This document shows positions 10,078-21,809 of a DNA stretch of 64,000 bases, piece by piece. The position numbers and the translations under genes were made by a program. The DNA is taken from the NCBI GenBank assembly GCA_015956445.1, contig WIUZ02000025.1, positions 124,001-188,000 of the forward strand, written 5' to 3'. The notes under the pieces were generated by a model that did not search any database, was not told the origin of the DNA, and saw only the letters and a program-made list of their open reading frames with translations. How positions within the stretch are numbered: the first letter of the stretch is position 1; each line of letters begins with the position of its first letter. This DNA is from Thelephora terrestris (taxonomy: Eukaryota > Basidiomycota > Agaricomycetes > Thelephorales > Thelephoraceae).

Positions 10078-12516
10078 TGTGATGATTTCGCCGTTTACCC
10101 CCTTCTATTTCCTTTATTTAACGCCTCATCACCACTAAGTCAGTTGGTGCCCTGCCCTAAACACGGCGGTAAACTGTTTATTATGCAGTATGCCCTATGC
10201 TTAACGACTCAAAGTCCAATACGTGGAACGTGCTACTAATCAAGATACCCCAGAAGACCCGAGGTATAATACGTGAACATGTACCGGCGGACCTTCGTAA
10301 GAAGATCCCCCCTACCTGGCCCTCCATTGCCCCTGGACGATTAGTAGATATTCAGACTACCGACAACAAGGGATGTATTAATAAGCGTCGCGCGCTGACC
10401 TCTCGCAGAAGTCAACCGGCTTATTAATCTGACCCTTGGATTGGACTTATGAAAACCATTATGCTTTATGACTCATGGATTACACGCAATAGACAAGAAA
10501 GAAGATTCATTGGAAGCCAACAGTACAAAAGAGTTATCTAATCAATATCTCTTCGGATCCTTTGTACTACTTCCAATGCCAATCTCACCAACTCCTCGTT
10601 CACCCAGTTCTGCTCCCGGATCTTGTTTGGGTCCACGTCCGACAAGTCATCGTAATCTGGAAGCTCCGTATCAGAGTTTGGTTCACTATCGGGAACGAAC
10701 TCGGCATACGGATCATACTCCAGAGCAGGCCATTGACGGCGACTACCCCAAGGAGTAGAAACGAACTCAGGACGAGGAGTGTCCCTACGGACGACTCCTA
10801 CGTTCTGATAAAATTCGTCGCTCCCAATCTCAATGACCTCATCATCGACGGGAACCAACCTGTTCTCATGACGGACCAATAAGCGGGCGGCGACTCAGCC
10901 CGGTTAGGGATGATCGGCGACCCGGCCCGATGCAGAACCTCTTCCTCTTCTTCCTCTTCAACTCGGACCTCCGACTCGTTGCACCTCCTCTGGAGATCCC
11001 AGACTTCTCCGGTCAACTCGGAGACACGACGAGTAAGACAAACCTAAAACGAATAGGGTTAGAAGACATCAAAAACGAATAGGGTTAGAAGACATCAAAA
11101 ACCTTCAACCCCTACCCGTTACCTTATCGTCCTCCAATTCTCCGGTTTTAGTAACCAGAGCCCGGACCAAGTCTTTAAGAGTGGTCACCTCTCCCTGAAG
11201 GAAATGTTGGGTTAGAAAAGTCAATTGTCTCCTGACCCCACATTTACCTTCAACAAATCGATGTCGGCGCCCTGCCGAACAACACTATCTTCTTGTCCAT
11301 GAATAACGCCTTGCATATCCTCCTTCCAATTCTCCAAAGCTTCTATCTCCTCATGACGACCATCAATACGTTCGTTGACATGAGCCACTTCATCCATTAA
11401 CATGGACCCAACGTTCCCCGTATGGAGAACGCTGGCCTCCAACACGGAGTTGAAGGTCTCGTTGGCTTCCGTCACGAATTCGACACCCCTATTGAGGAGC
11501 TCGTTCGCATAAGGGTTAGTCTCAATGCGCGCCAACTTGCGCCGAGACACCCTACGAGCGGCTTGGAGAAAGTCCCTGAAACCTAAAAGGAGTTAGCTTG
11601 GTTTCCTAAATCGGAATACGCAAGCAGGGCCCCCACCTAAATCAGAGAACCCTTCATTAGGGTCGGCGGTGGCGGTCCGGTCCATAACGGCTCCCAAGGT
11701 GGGATAAGGGCGGGAAGGATCATGACGGGCATGAGAGAAGCGGTCGATGTTGTAGTTGTTCTCCTGAACAGGAGAGTAAGAGGAAGAGCGGCGAGTGGGA
11801 TTGCGAGTAGAGGCACGAGGCATGTTGGCTGTGTAACAAAGGTGGGTTTGTTGAGAGACCCAGTCATCCAACCCCCTTTAGTTATATACCAAATGCCACG
11901 CCCCTTCCACGACTCAGGAGTTGAGTCATCATTTCTATTGTTTACTGCGCATGACCCACATGACATCATATGCCCCTATTTCTTAGTCATATGCTCCCCT
12001 TTTGCCATTGGCTGTTAGTCAGTCATACCCACATTCCTTCCGAACATTCCCAGGCTACGTCATGCTTTGTAACTGCTTTGTAATGCTCTCAAATTGCTAT
12101 TGGCCGCCACACTTTCGTTTATCAGCTGATAAGTTGTAGCATTAGTCACCACGAAACGCACAGACCATGCAGTGCTGTGCACGGACCATGTTTGTCTGTG
12201 CTTGTATCTTTAGGATAGTTACATGTCACTGTCACGTCACAAATCTAAGTAGTATATATACTCAGAGTAGTTTAGCCTGTACTCCTTAGATTTGTTATCA
12301 TCAGACTCTCCGTGACCTCTACTGCTGTGTGCTTAGAGCAAGAGTGCCTGAAGACCCTTGTCTCCTTCTTTCTCCTCTTCTCCAATCTAGTTTGTGAAGA
12401 GACTTCCGATATCCCTGGGTTTGCAACAGGGCTATAACTGTGTGTTTGATCCTTGTGTGCGATAGGTTTGGATAGCAAGAGTGCTATTGAACTGTAGAGG
12501 TCGCGTCGGCCTGACA
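10078..12516 (+). mobile_element. LTR-type unit, family B, copy B1
   Basis: It matches B2 (22506-24928) in reverse orientation over its whole length, with ends TGTGATGATTTCG and GGCCTGACA. A TATATATA box at 12253-12260 precedes the last ~260 bases. A reverse-strand gene occupies about 10538-11823. The bases flanking it (cacac and tttcc) do not match: the left side is truncated element C and the right side is the interior of unit A2. The locus was therefore rearranged after insertion. No polymerase or integrase region is present. Confidence 0.82.
10538..11823 (-). CDS. Reverse-strand coiled-coil gene in LTR-type unit B1
   Basis: Likely ATG at 11821-11823, 60-odd bases downstream of a minus-strand TATATAA (11881-11887). 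Frames read as several exons separated by short GT-AG introns: a basic N-terminal segment, a long heptad-rich coiled coil (motif ERIDGRHEEIEALENW), an acidic run of glutamates, and an acidic C-terminal tail. It is the counterpart of 23201-24467 in B2, and layout and intron positions agree between the two copies. Function unknown. It is part of a retroelement relic. Confidence 0.55.
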
Positions 12517-12621
12517 TTTCCCTTCTACAAGCCCAGTTCAGCGACCAGTCGTCCCTGATGCTAGGAGATCTATCTGGGAGTATAAACTCATCAGAAGTCT
12601 TCAAGTAAACCAAACCACCGG

Positions 12622-13655
12622 TGTCGTGACCGTATTTCGGACACTATCCGGAATCGCGACCTTCTCTCGACTATCGACAACCGCTGCGCGAGGTCTGGAT
12701 GACTTCCCTCAGCATTCTCGACTGTCCTGACAAGGATTCGCCTGTCCCTTCACTTTGCCACATGTCCCTCTCTCCCTATTCTCCCTTGCGACCTCCCGAT
12801 GTTTTCCCTTTCGACCTGCGACTTAGACCTGCGACCTGCGCCCTTCGACCTTAGACCTGTGACCTGCGTTCCCCAGTAGATAGTTTCCCTCAGATTCTTC
12901 TTCCCTCAGATTCTTCTTCCCTCACACCTTGTCCCGATTACCTCCCGACCAGTCCCAATCGTGTCCCGACCATTTCCCGACTCTCCACCACGTCTTGTTT
13001 CTTTAGTTTACATTTCCCTATCTCCATTCCCTTCGTCCCAATCACGTCTCGATCGATCGCTCTGCTCTCAACTCTAGGCCTCCCTCTGGTTCACTTTCCA
13101 ACCACATTCCCTTCCTTCGCTGTTTCCTTCGATCCCTCGCCTTCCCTATGTCATAGACGTGTCATTAGGTCTTTTGACATCATTTTGGTTCGTTCCCTTT
13201 GGTTCCTTCGTTCTCAGAGTCCCCAGTAGTGTATATAAAGACTCCTGTACTCGATAGACCAATCAATCACAGAGCAGCGTTCCCTCTCTCTCTCTTCCTC
13301 TCTCTCTCTCTCTTCTGAGGCCTAGCAGCGTTGCTACGGTCCTCCCTTCGGTTCCCTCATCGTCTCGCCCTCGTTCTCGTCGTCCCTCTGGTCTCTCGTG
13401 TCCCGCTGGTGTCCCGATTTCTGACTCTGTTGTCCCGACGTATCCCGACATTTCCCTTTGTTTGTTATCGGTATTTCGTTCTCTGGCTCTCCCGTTGTCT
13501 TCTGTCTCGTTCTCCCGTTCATATCCCGACTTTCCCTCTCGCTGTTCATTCGCTTCCCGCAGATTCCCTAGAGGCTCGCGCCTCTGAACCGAGGACCCGA
13601 CCTTCTAACTGCCATCTCTGCCCTCTCGGACTCCGAAGGCTTTGTGGCTAGTTCA
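12622..13655 (+). mobile_element. Solo LTR of Ty3/gypsy-type family C
   Basis: 1,034 bp, with ends TGTCGTGACC and GCTAGTTCA. It is flanked by ccgg on both sides (12618-12621 and 13656-13659; the exact duplication length is ambiguous at 4-5 bp). TATATAAA lies at 13232-13239, about 610 bases in, which gives U3 on the left and R-U5 on the right. It matches the LTR attached to integrase coding at 8548-9544, which fixes family and orientation. A polypyrimidine (CT)n block is at about 13281-13314. It holds no open frame with coding character. Confidence 0.85.
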
Positions 13656-13992
13656 CCGGTTTACTCACCCACTTCCCTTACTATCGACCCTTTGCAGCCC
13701 TCGACGCCGGAGTCACCACTCCTCCTTTCTTATTGGGCGCTGATCATCAGTTCCTTTGGAACTCCGACCTCACCGAAAGCGTCTTAGCGACCGTCTATTT
13801 TAGTATAAGCCCGGCCTTCTATTTTCCCAATCCACGTGTCCACCTCACCACTAACATCCATACCCACTCCCCTGCTATTATTGTTCTTTGGTGCGAAATA
13901 CCAACTGAATTACCTTATTCGGTTATAGAATATCTCGTCAACTTCGAACGTCTTAGCAACCAAGACTTCGAACCATTCGTACAGCGACTAAG

Positions 13993-16900
13993 TGTCAGGA
14001 ACATGGTATTTTTAAACTTTTTATAACACGCTCTTTCTTCGAACTCTTCTTATCACTTCTTATGTTTTGAATGCTTCACACTCCTTATCCTTCACACCAA
14101 TCATTCAAAACACACAAACGCGCATACATTCACGGCAATACGAAACAACCTGGCTATACAAATGCTTCTACAACGTCCTCAAAAGTCGACTCTATCCACG
14201 GCAGGCCTGAAGTTCATCAACTGTCCGTCCCGGAGATCGTAGTGCTGGCCCCTCCTCGCTAGGACCTCCCCGAACATGGCGTCACCATCTTCGGCACTCA
14301 GCTGAACGACTAGTTCAAGCCGATAGGAAGAGATACCTTCGAGCGGACCGATCAGCCTCCCAGATGTCACCGAACTCTGGAACACCTGGTTCCACATCTC
14401 CATCACCGGGTGACTGCTCGACAGTACTGTCGACGTAGTCGGCAAGCGACCCTCCGTCTCCCTCGTCGGACCCCTGGGTGGGATCCTGTATTGCGAGTCT
14501 ACGCTGGTGGCGAAGCTGGATCTCCGACTCGACCTGTCGGTAGGGACGGTTGACCCGATAGCGGAACTCTCGTCCCCTATCTCAACCAGACTGGTCACCA
14601 TCCGACTCAACTGGACGCGGGTATGGGTAAGCCGATGGAGCCATGCGATGAGCAGGACGGCGTCGAGAGCGTTTGCAACGTTGCCCCTTAGTCACCGGAC
14701 GTACCTCGGCGACCCTCGGAGCATCTTCAGCTCGGTCAACCTCCATGACTTCATCTTCAATCTTCACCAACCGTTGGATCGGCTGCAAAATGCAGTGCCC
14801 ACAGTTCTCCTTGTCGGAAGCGGCCAGAGTGGAAGCCGGACCTGGAGTCGGAACGGGAACCGCGTTCTCGATCGGAGGCGTCGCATAGGACGACGGGTTA
14901 GGCGATGGGAGTACCACCTCGTCGGCGTACTCCAGCTCGAACGGAACATCGGCGGTCCCCTCACCAACCAATTTGGGACCCTCCTTGCAGTTACAGGTCT
15001 TGTCCTGCAAAGACTCGACCTGCGCCGTCAACACAGCCACCACGTTCTCGAGTTCCTCCATCTAGAAGAAGTGTCAGCTTCCCTCATTTCGTCTTCGAGA
15101 TGAGGAAAGCTACCTTTTCATCTCTTCTGGCCAACGCCCCCTTAATGTTGTTGTCCCTGACCTTCAACCCTGCGATCAACTCTTGATGGTTGGCGACCAT
15201 AGCCTCCAACGCCTCGTTCGTTCCTTGTTGGAAGGCTGCCAAGGTCTCCTTCAATTGAAGACCCTCTGCTGATAGACGAAGGACGTCTGCCTTCGCTTCC
15301 TTTACCTCCCGCTCCAATCGTTCAACCTAGGCAGTCTGGTTAGTCGAGAGTCATACTCGAATATTCAGACAGAAAACCTACCCGGCTTTCTCCTTCTCGA
15401 ACGAGCGACCACAAGAGACTAGTGGAAGCGGTAGCATGGCGGATGGCCCGAGGAATGGTCGCTCCGTGTTCCAACAGGTCCTGATCGTAGATCCCCCTTT
15501 GCAGGGTGTACCAGAGCTCCTTCTTGATCGGATGCTCCAACTCTCCGAACCTACCCCTCATCTGGAAGGCCACCTTCTCGGCGATGATTGTACGGACCCA
15601 AAGCTCATCATCCCAGGTCAACCCCTTCAAATGAGGCATCGTCTCCCTGAGACGTTCGGCGTCCACTTCCGTGACGACCTCCAAGATCTAGAAGCCGTTA
15701 GTTTGACATCAAATGCCAAAAGAACGTTCCTCTACCTAGAGGAAGGCGTTAGTGCAAACACACGAAGCTCTAGGTCTCCCCCATACCTGATCATCCGTGG
15801 TATAGGGAGTCCCAGCCGCACAGGCATAAGTCTTGTGAGCAGCGGCACGACGGTCGATGCGAGAGATGGTGGAGATACCATTGGCGACTTTGTAGGTATG
15901 GTTGTTGGGGAAGGACATGTTTTGGTAAGATGATGGGGAAGTTGCTGGTGTTGCTGATCAAGGATGGCTCCAAGAAGACGTCCTTCTTATAGCCTAGATC
16001 GGTGATCCTTCACGTGACCTACCTCGACGAACCTCATTGGTCCGGGTCACATCAACTTCCGCCCCTGTACCATCATCGTCGGCTTACTACATCAAGCTGA
16101 CACCTCGGCCCGCGGGACGGCCTTGGAAGAACTTCGTTCCGGAACGCCTAGAACGCGCGCGCACTAAAAATAGGTCTCATGACCTTGACGACCCCTTGAC
16201 GAACCCCCTTTATGACCCTGATGACTCATTTATGACATCATGATAACGACCAACCCTGGACCCTGGAACACACACGTGGGCACGGGGTATCAACATTTGG
16301 ACACTGTGCTTCTAATCGGATAGTAACCTATCTGATCTAGTTGTGCTTTGGAAGCAGAGTAGGCCCGAGCCGAGAACGGCGGCCGAAGAATATAATCCCT
16401 GGTGCCACTTAGGAAGAACGATATTCCCAGGTGCTATGCCTAATCAAGACTGGGTCTGATCAAGCGATTACGGCTGCGACTCCCAGGTTACTGCCTGTCC
16501 GTTGGTATCATACCACCTACCGACAACAAGGGATGTGTAGAGTTCCTTCGATCTCTAGCCAATCACAGAAGCTCAGAGACGGTGCTCACCTGACCCTTGG
16601 GTGTGGTCTAGATTCAGGTACGAACTTTCATGACCCATGCCCCTTTTTCTTTTAGGACTAGTGTTATCTTTGCCCCTATGTTTCATGTGGACTATTGTTA
16701 TCTTTTATGCAATCCTTCACACGCTAGTAAGGCCCTTTGTCCTTTATTCTCCCACGCGTCATATTTGTTTGCTTCCTTTACTTAGCGTTCTCACACTCCT
16801 TATCTCCCTTTGTTCCAGACTTGATAAGGGTATATTAGGGTATTGACGTCATGGCCACTCCTTTAGTATAAGTAGCAACTGTGGCTGTATCGTAGTACCT

Positions 16901-17319
16901 TAGTTTTGTTACCTCAGGAAATCCTCTGCCCTTCTCAGCCCAGTTGCAGTTAAGGACAAGTCAGAGTTTCTTGTTTGATCCAAGACATCCCCATCTGCTC
17001 TCCCTCCCGCTCTGCGCGTCAACTGCGCCTCGTAACTATAGACTCCCAGCAGTCATATTAGAACACCTCGAGCGTCCAGTCGATCAACTGGTGGAGTCAT
17101 CAATCCTGTTGTAGGGATCAACCCTTGCTTGTTAAACCGAACGAAGTGCGGTTTAGGTTGGGTTTCTCTTTAGGATTTCGACCTGACTTGTAGTGACCTC
17201 GGACAACCTACCGGAAGAATAGAGACGTGATCGTTCTCTCACAAGCTAGTTGGACTAGTGAGTACTCTGCGGAGTCGGCTCAGTGAACTGGTAGTTGTTA
17301 GGGTAGAGTGGCCCTGACA
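13993..17319 (+). mobile_element. LTR-type unit, family D, copy D1 (solo)
   Basis: The 3,327-bp unit starts TGTCAGGAACATGG and ends GTGGCCCTGACA. It is flanked by the exact 5-bp duplication ctaag (13988-13992 and 17320-17324), inside the sense frame of A2. A TATA-like TAGTATAAG near 16864 precedes the last ~450 bases. A reverse-strand multi-exon gene fills about 14179-15918. No polymerase, integrase or second LTR is present. D2 at 47229-51682 is the same unit in the other orientation. Confidence 0.83.
14179..15918 (-). CDS. Reverse-strand coiled-coil gene in LTR-type unit D1
   Basis: ATG at 15916-15918. Reading frames suggest four or more exons with short introns: a small N-terminal exon, an exon with KELWYTLQRGIYDQDLLEHG, a heptad-rich coiled-coil exon (motif EREVKEAKADVLRLSAEG), and a long last exon starting with a second coil (MEELENVVAVLTAQVESLQ) followed by proline-rich and acidic sequence. 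D2 has the same order on the plus strand (48804-51496). The overall plan resembles the family B gene, without obvious sequence similarity. Function unknown. Confidence 0.55.
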
Positions 17320-17510
17320 CTAAGTCAGTTCTGCCAAGACTATCACTCACCCGTCTACCCCTATCAAACGAAGTCGCCACTCTCACTTGATATTCCTCCT
17401 CCTCTTACCTCTACACCCGGTACTCCGTTCAAAACCCGATCCGACACCCCTCATCCATCCGCTAATCCTCTAGCGCTCTACAAACAATAAGCAGGCCCAC
17501 AACCCTGACA

Positions 17511-17838
17511 ATGCCCCATGGGAAATGGATAGTGTTGTACAGCCCATGGGGCATGAAGAATGGGTATTGTTGTACAACCCATGCCCCATGGAGAAAGGAT
17601 AGTGTTGTACAACCTATGGGGCATGGGAAATGGATAGCGTTGTACAGCCCATGGGGCATGGAGAATGGGTAGTGTTGTACAACCCATGCCCCATGGGGAA
17701 AGGATAGGGTTGTACAACCCATGGGGCGTGGGAATTAGATAGTGTTGTACAACCCATGACCCATGGGAAATGGATAGTGTTGTACAACCCATGGGGCATG
17801 GGAATTGGATAGTGTTGTACAACCCATGGGGCATGGAG
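17511..17838. repeat. 35-bp minisatellite M2, left block
   Basis: About nine copies of a 35-bp unit with TGTACAACCCATGGGGCATGG. It ends at the 5-bp target copy tggag of unit A3 and continues at 20144. The core CCATGG/CATGGG is shared with M1, but TGTACA replaces CGTACG. Confidence 0.9.
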
Positions 17839-20143
17839 TGTCACGAACGCGTGACATAGTAGCCAAGGTCTCACAACTAATCCAAGACATTGGTCTCATT
17901 CGCAGTAATAATAGTACAAAGGTGGGTAAAAAGGACTACAAACTTAGACCAAAACAAAGGGGTCAATATCACAAGAACAGTCCTGAGGAAGAGGGCAACG
18001 ATGAGCAAAGTGGTGAGGGTTGTGAACACTCTCAGGACAATAAAACCATACTTGCGTCGCCGGATCCTGCCAACACTCCCTACACCCCAACACATCATGA
18101 GACAAGCTATCATACATCTCTCGCCGCACGTCTAGCAAGGCCTCGCTCACTAATGCGAACCCATAGCGGTCTTGGAGACCCGCCACCTCCACCTTCAACT
18201 TCATCCTCACCTGTCGTGACTTGTAGGAGGGACGACAGCGTTGACCAGAACGAGTCATCGGACTCTTGCGGGTCTTCTTCTTCTGGGACCTCTCCACCAT
18301 CTGGCGAGCTGGGGCAGGACTCCAGGGAGGGGATGGAGGGAGAGGAACGCCCCGATCCTGGCGGTGGCGAAGGGATGACTGGGGACTTGCAAGGGGGGTC
18401 GGTGCAATAAGCCCCGTGGCATTGATGTCCGAAGTATCGGAAGAGAGATGCCTGGAAAGGTCCCCAATGTTCCAAAGCAAAGTGAGAGAAGTCATCATTC
18501 AAGCTATTCATGATGACGGACATGAGATCCACCCGTTTCTCCAACTTCGCAATTCGATCCTCCCTATCCCTCTCCATGACATCCAACAATTGAACGGCTC
18601 CAGGGTGTGGAGCCTGAACTACAGGCCCAGAAAGTCTGGGGTCTTCGAACCCAGCTTGTTCCCAGAACTCGGCGGGGGCGTTATGAGCGGTGAGGAAGTT
18701 AACGGCAACCTGGTTGTCGTGAGCGATGTTGGCAGGAGTGTCGTACAAATGTTGCTCCACGTCGTAGGGAGCATCCGTCTCAAAGGACGGAGTAAAAGGG
18801 GTGGCAGCAGCATTGAGCACAACGTTGTTGGCAACGAAGGAAGACATAATAGTAGTGGATGATTGGAGGAGGTGGTACTGGTGTGTTGTGGGAGTGGAAA
18901 AGAGACGATGAGGGAAACGATCATTAATCCCCCTGACTTAAATACATCCTGACTCAAAGAGAACCGAAAGGGGAGAACAAAAACCCATTACCCATTAACG
19001 TCCCCATTAGGGTAAACGAACCCTCAACCTCAATCGCGATCCCATCAGATCAAAGAAATCCCCATCAATCATGGGAAATCCCCACTCGCCTTCTACTGCG
19101 ACCGTGAAACGAGAAAAATCCCCACCGATCATGAGAAATCCCCATCAGTCTTCTATCCCCGCCATTGATCATGAGAAATCCCCATTGTGCTTCTAATAAC
19201 TCCTTAACTATTGTTCCCCTATTTCATTTCGCTATTTGTCGTTCCAAAGTCCCACTCCTCTGACTCATTCACCCTGCCCTAAACTACGCACAGACCATGT
19301 TGATTCCTGTTTGACTTGTTGTAGAATAATGACTCCTGTAGAGGATTGGGTATATAAGGAAGAGCGTTCGCTCCTTTCTTTCCCCATTCTCAATCTCTTC
19401 TGTACTCCCCTACCCACAACGTGAATACAAGTAAGCTGAGGAATCCTCCTCACGTCTTACCCCTTTCTAACTCATTTAGCAGGAATCCTCCTGCCAGTGT
19501 ATGTTCAGTGCTCCCAACCCTTTCCCCTCTACAAGCCCAGTTCAGCGACCCGTTGTCCCTGACGCTCGAAGATCTATCTGGGAGTATAAACTCATCAGGA
19601 GTCTTCAAGTAAACCGAACCGCCGGTCTACTCACCCATTTCCCGTATTACCGCCCCTTTGCAGCTCTCGACGCCGGAGTCACTACTCCTCCCTTCCTTCT
19701 AGGCGCAGACCATCAGTTCCTGTGGAACTCAGACCTCACCGAGAGTGTCCTAGCTACGGTCTATTTCTGTATTAGCCCGGCCTTTTATTTTCCCTCTCCC
19801 AAAGTTCATCTCACCACCAACGTTCACACTCACTGTCCTGCTCTCATCGTCCTTTGGTGGGATCTTCCAACTGAATTACCTTATTCGATTATAGAATATC
19901 TCGCACACTTCGAACAACTCAGTGATCAAGACTTCGAGCCGTTCGTTCAGCAACTAAATCAGTTCTGCCAGGACTATCACTCGCCCGTTCATCCTTATCA
20001 AACAGAGTCATCACTCTTGCTTGATATCCCTCCTCCTCTCACCTCGACGCCCGGAACCCCCTTCAAAACTCGACCCGACACCCCGCATCCTCCGCTAATC
20101 CTCTAGCGCCCCACAAACAGTAAGCAGGCCTACAACCCTGACA
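17839..20143 (+). mobile_element. LTR-type unit, family A, copy A3 (solo)
   Basis: 2,305 bp with the same ends as A1. It is flanked by the exact 5-bp duplication tggag (17834-17838 and 20144-20148), inside minisatellite M2. Parts are a reverse-strand gene at about 17944-18847, a TATA box at 19351-19357, and the sense-frame region from 19501 to about 20106. It is mostly intact, with perhaps one or two breaks. No internal retroelement region. Confidence 0.83.
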
Positions 20144-20985
20144 TGGAGAATGGATAGTGTTGTACAACCCATGGGGCATGGGAATTGGATAGTGTTGTAC
20201 AACCCATGGGGCATGGGAAATAGATAGTGTTGTACAACCCATGGGGCATGGGAAATAGATAGTGTTGTACAACCCATGACCCATGGGAAATGGATATTGT
20301 TGTACAACCCATGCCCCATGGAGAAAGGATAGCGTTGTACAACCCATGACCCATGGGGAACAGATAGCATTGTACAATCCATGCCCCATGGGGAACAGAT
20401 AGTGTTGTACAACCCATGGGGCATGGGAATTGGATAGTGTTGTACAACCCATGGGGCATGGGAAATGGATAGTGTTGTACAACCCATGGGGCATGGGAAA
20501 TAGATAGTGTTGTACAACCCATGACCCATGGGAAATGGATATTGTTGTACAACCCATGCCCCATGGAGAAAGGATAGCGTTGTACAACCCATGACCCATG
20601 GGGAACAGATAGCATTGTACAATCCATGCCCCATGGGGAACAGATAGTGTTGTACAACCCATGGGGCATGGGAATTGGATAGTGTTGTACAACCCATGGG
20701 GCATGGGAAATGGATAGTGTTGTACAACCCATGTGGCATGGAGAATGGATAGTGTTGTACAACCCATGCCCCATGGAGAAAGGATAGTGTTGTACAACCC
20801 ATGAGGCATGGGAATCAGATAGTGTTGTACAACCCATGGGGCATGGGAATCAGATAGTGTTGTACAACCCATGCCCCATGGGAAAAGGATAGCATTGTAC
20901 AACCCATGAGGCATGGGGAAGGGATAGTGTTGTACAACCCATGGGGCATGGGCAACGGATACTATTCCATTACCCATGGGTCATG
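20144..20985. repeat. 35-bp minisatellite M2, right block, with higher-order period
   Basis: About 24 units of 35 bp. Between ~20200 and ~20690 the variant units repeat in the same order with a 245-bp shift (seven units). For example, the variant beginning ATGACCCATGGGAAATGG recurs at 20276 and 20521. Three minus-strand frames stay open for 235-304 codons, because 35-bp units cycle through all three phases without a stop. They are not genes. Confidence 0.9.
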
Positions 20986-21809
20986 GGTTGTACAATGGTA
21001 TCTTTTCTCCATGGGTCATGAGTTGTACAACCTGTTGTACAACATTGCATGGCCCATGACCCATGGAGAATTGTCACGATGTATGGTCCATGACCCATGG
21101 AGAAAAGATAGCTGAAGGGGCTCCAGAGAGTTCCTGAGAAGGTGAGCCCTAGGTTGTAGAATGTCAGGAAACTCCGAGTAGCGACTGGGGAACAGTTTTG
21201 AAGAAAGTGCGAAGGTGGAGAGACCAGAAGAGAGCTAGAAACAAAGCAAGCAAGAAGAACAGAGGGGTTCCAAGAGTTCCAAGGGGAAGATTCATTGGGG
21301 AAACTGGGGAACGTGATGGGGAAAGCGGAGAATGCGATGGGAAGACACTGAGGAAGACAAGAAGACACTTGAGGACAACGAGGGGACTAGGGCTAAGATT
21401 CAGTCTAGGAGGGGGGAAACATAGCTGACTGGGCCTCAATAGGATGGGGCGCAATGTTCTCCAGAGTAGCTAATACAGGATATGTATACCCAAGGTCTGC
21501 TCTGAGAAGGATCCAGAGAAGAAAGGAGGAAAACTGCAAAATAGGGACCTATGATGCAATGGTGAAGTCATAGGGGAAGAGGAGAAAAGGGGAAAGTCGT
21601 CATGAAAGGGGGAAACTAAGCAAAGAGGAAAGCATTGAGAAGAGGAAGTTCTGGCAAAGAGGAGATTGTGAAGAAGAGGAAGTTCCGGTGAAAAGGAAGT
21701 TGCAGAAGTTGCAAAGGTTGCAAAGAAGAGGAAAAGCAAAGAGGAGGAATGAGGACTGACGACAGCAAACACCGCAATCCCACATCCCCAGAACTGGAGG
21801 CACTACAGC
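20986..21809. other. Degenerate repeat edge and gene-free purine-rich stretch
   Basis: 20986-21120 holds diverged CCATGGGTCATGG cores and an 80-base block homologous to 8395-8474. From 21121 to about 21800 the plus strand is rich in GGGAAA/GAAG runs, resembling the composition of the family C LTR but without clear alignment. Frames on the minus strand are low-complexity (S/F/P/L) and not credible. Confidence 0.5.

Larger units (their letters stand above)
12517..17510 (+). mobile_element. LTR-type unit A2 remnant, interrupted by C and D1
   Basis: Only the 3' part of an A-family unit remains, as three pieces of its sense-frame region: 12517-12621, 13656-13992 and 17320-17510. The end CCCTGACA is at 17510. 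The gaps are the family C solo LTR (12622-13655) and unit D1 (13993-17319). Its upstream part is missing at the junction with B1. A broken fossil, older than its two inserts. Confidence 0.85.

Noticed and set aside
14507-15186. Plus-strand frames of 71-198 codons in D1
   Set aside because: They lie opposite the better supported exons of the reverse-strand gene, and the same antisense shadows appear in D2.
20063-20977. Minus-strand frames of 235-304 codons resembling a repetitive protein
   Set aside because: They are produced by the 35-bp array, open in all three phases. No start context, promoter or non-repeat domain.
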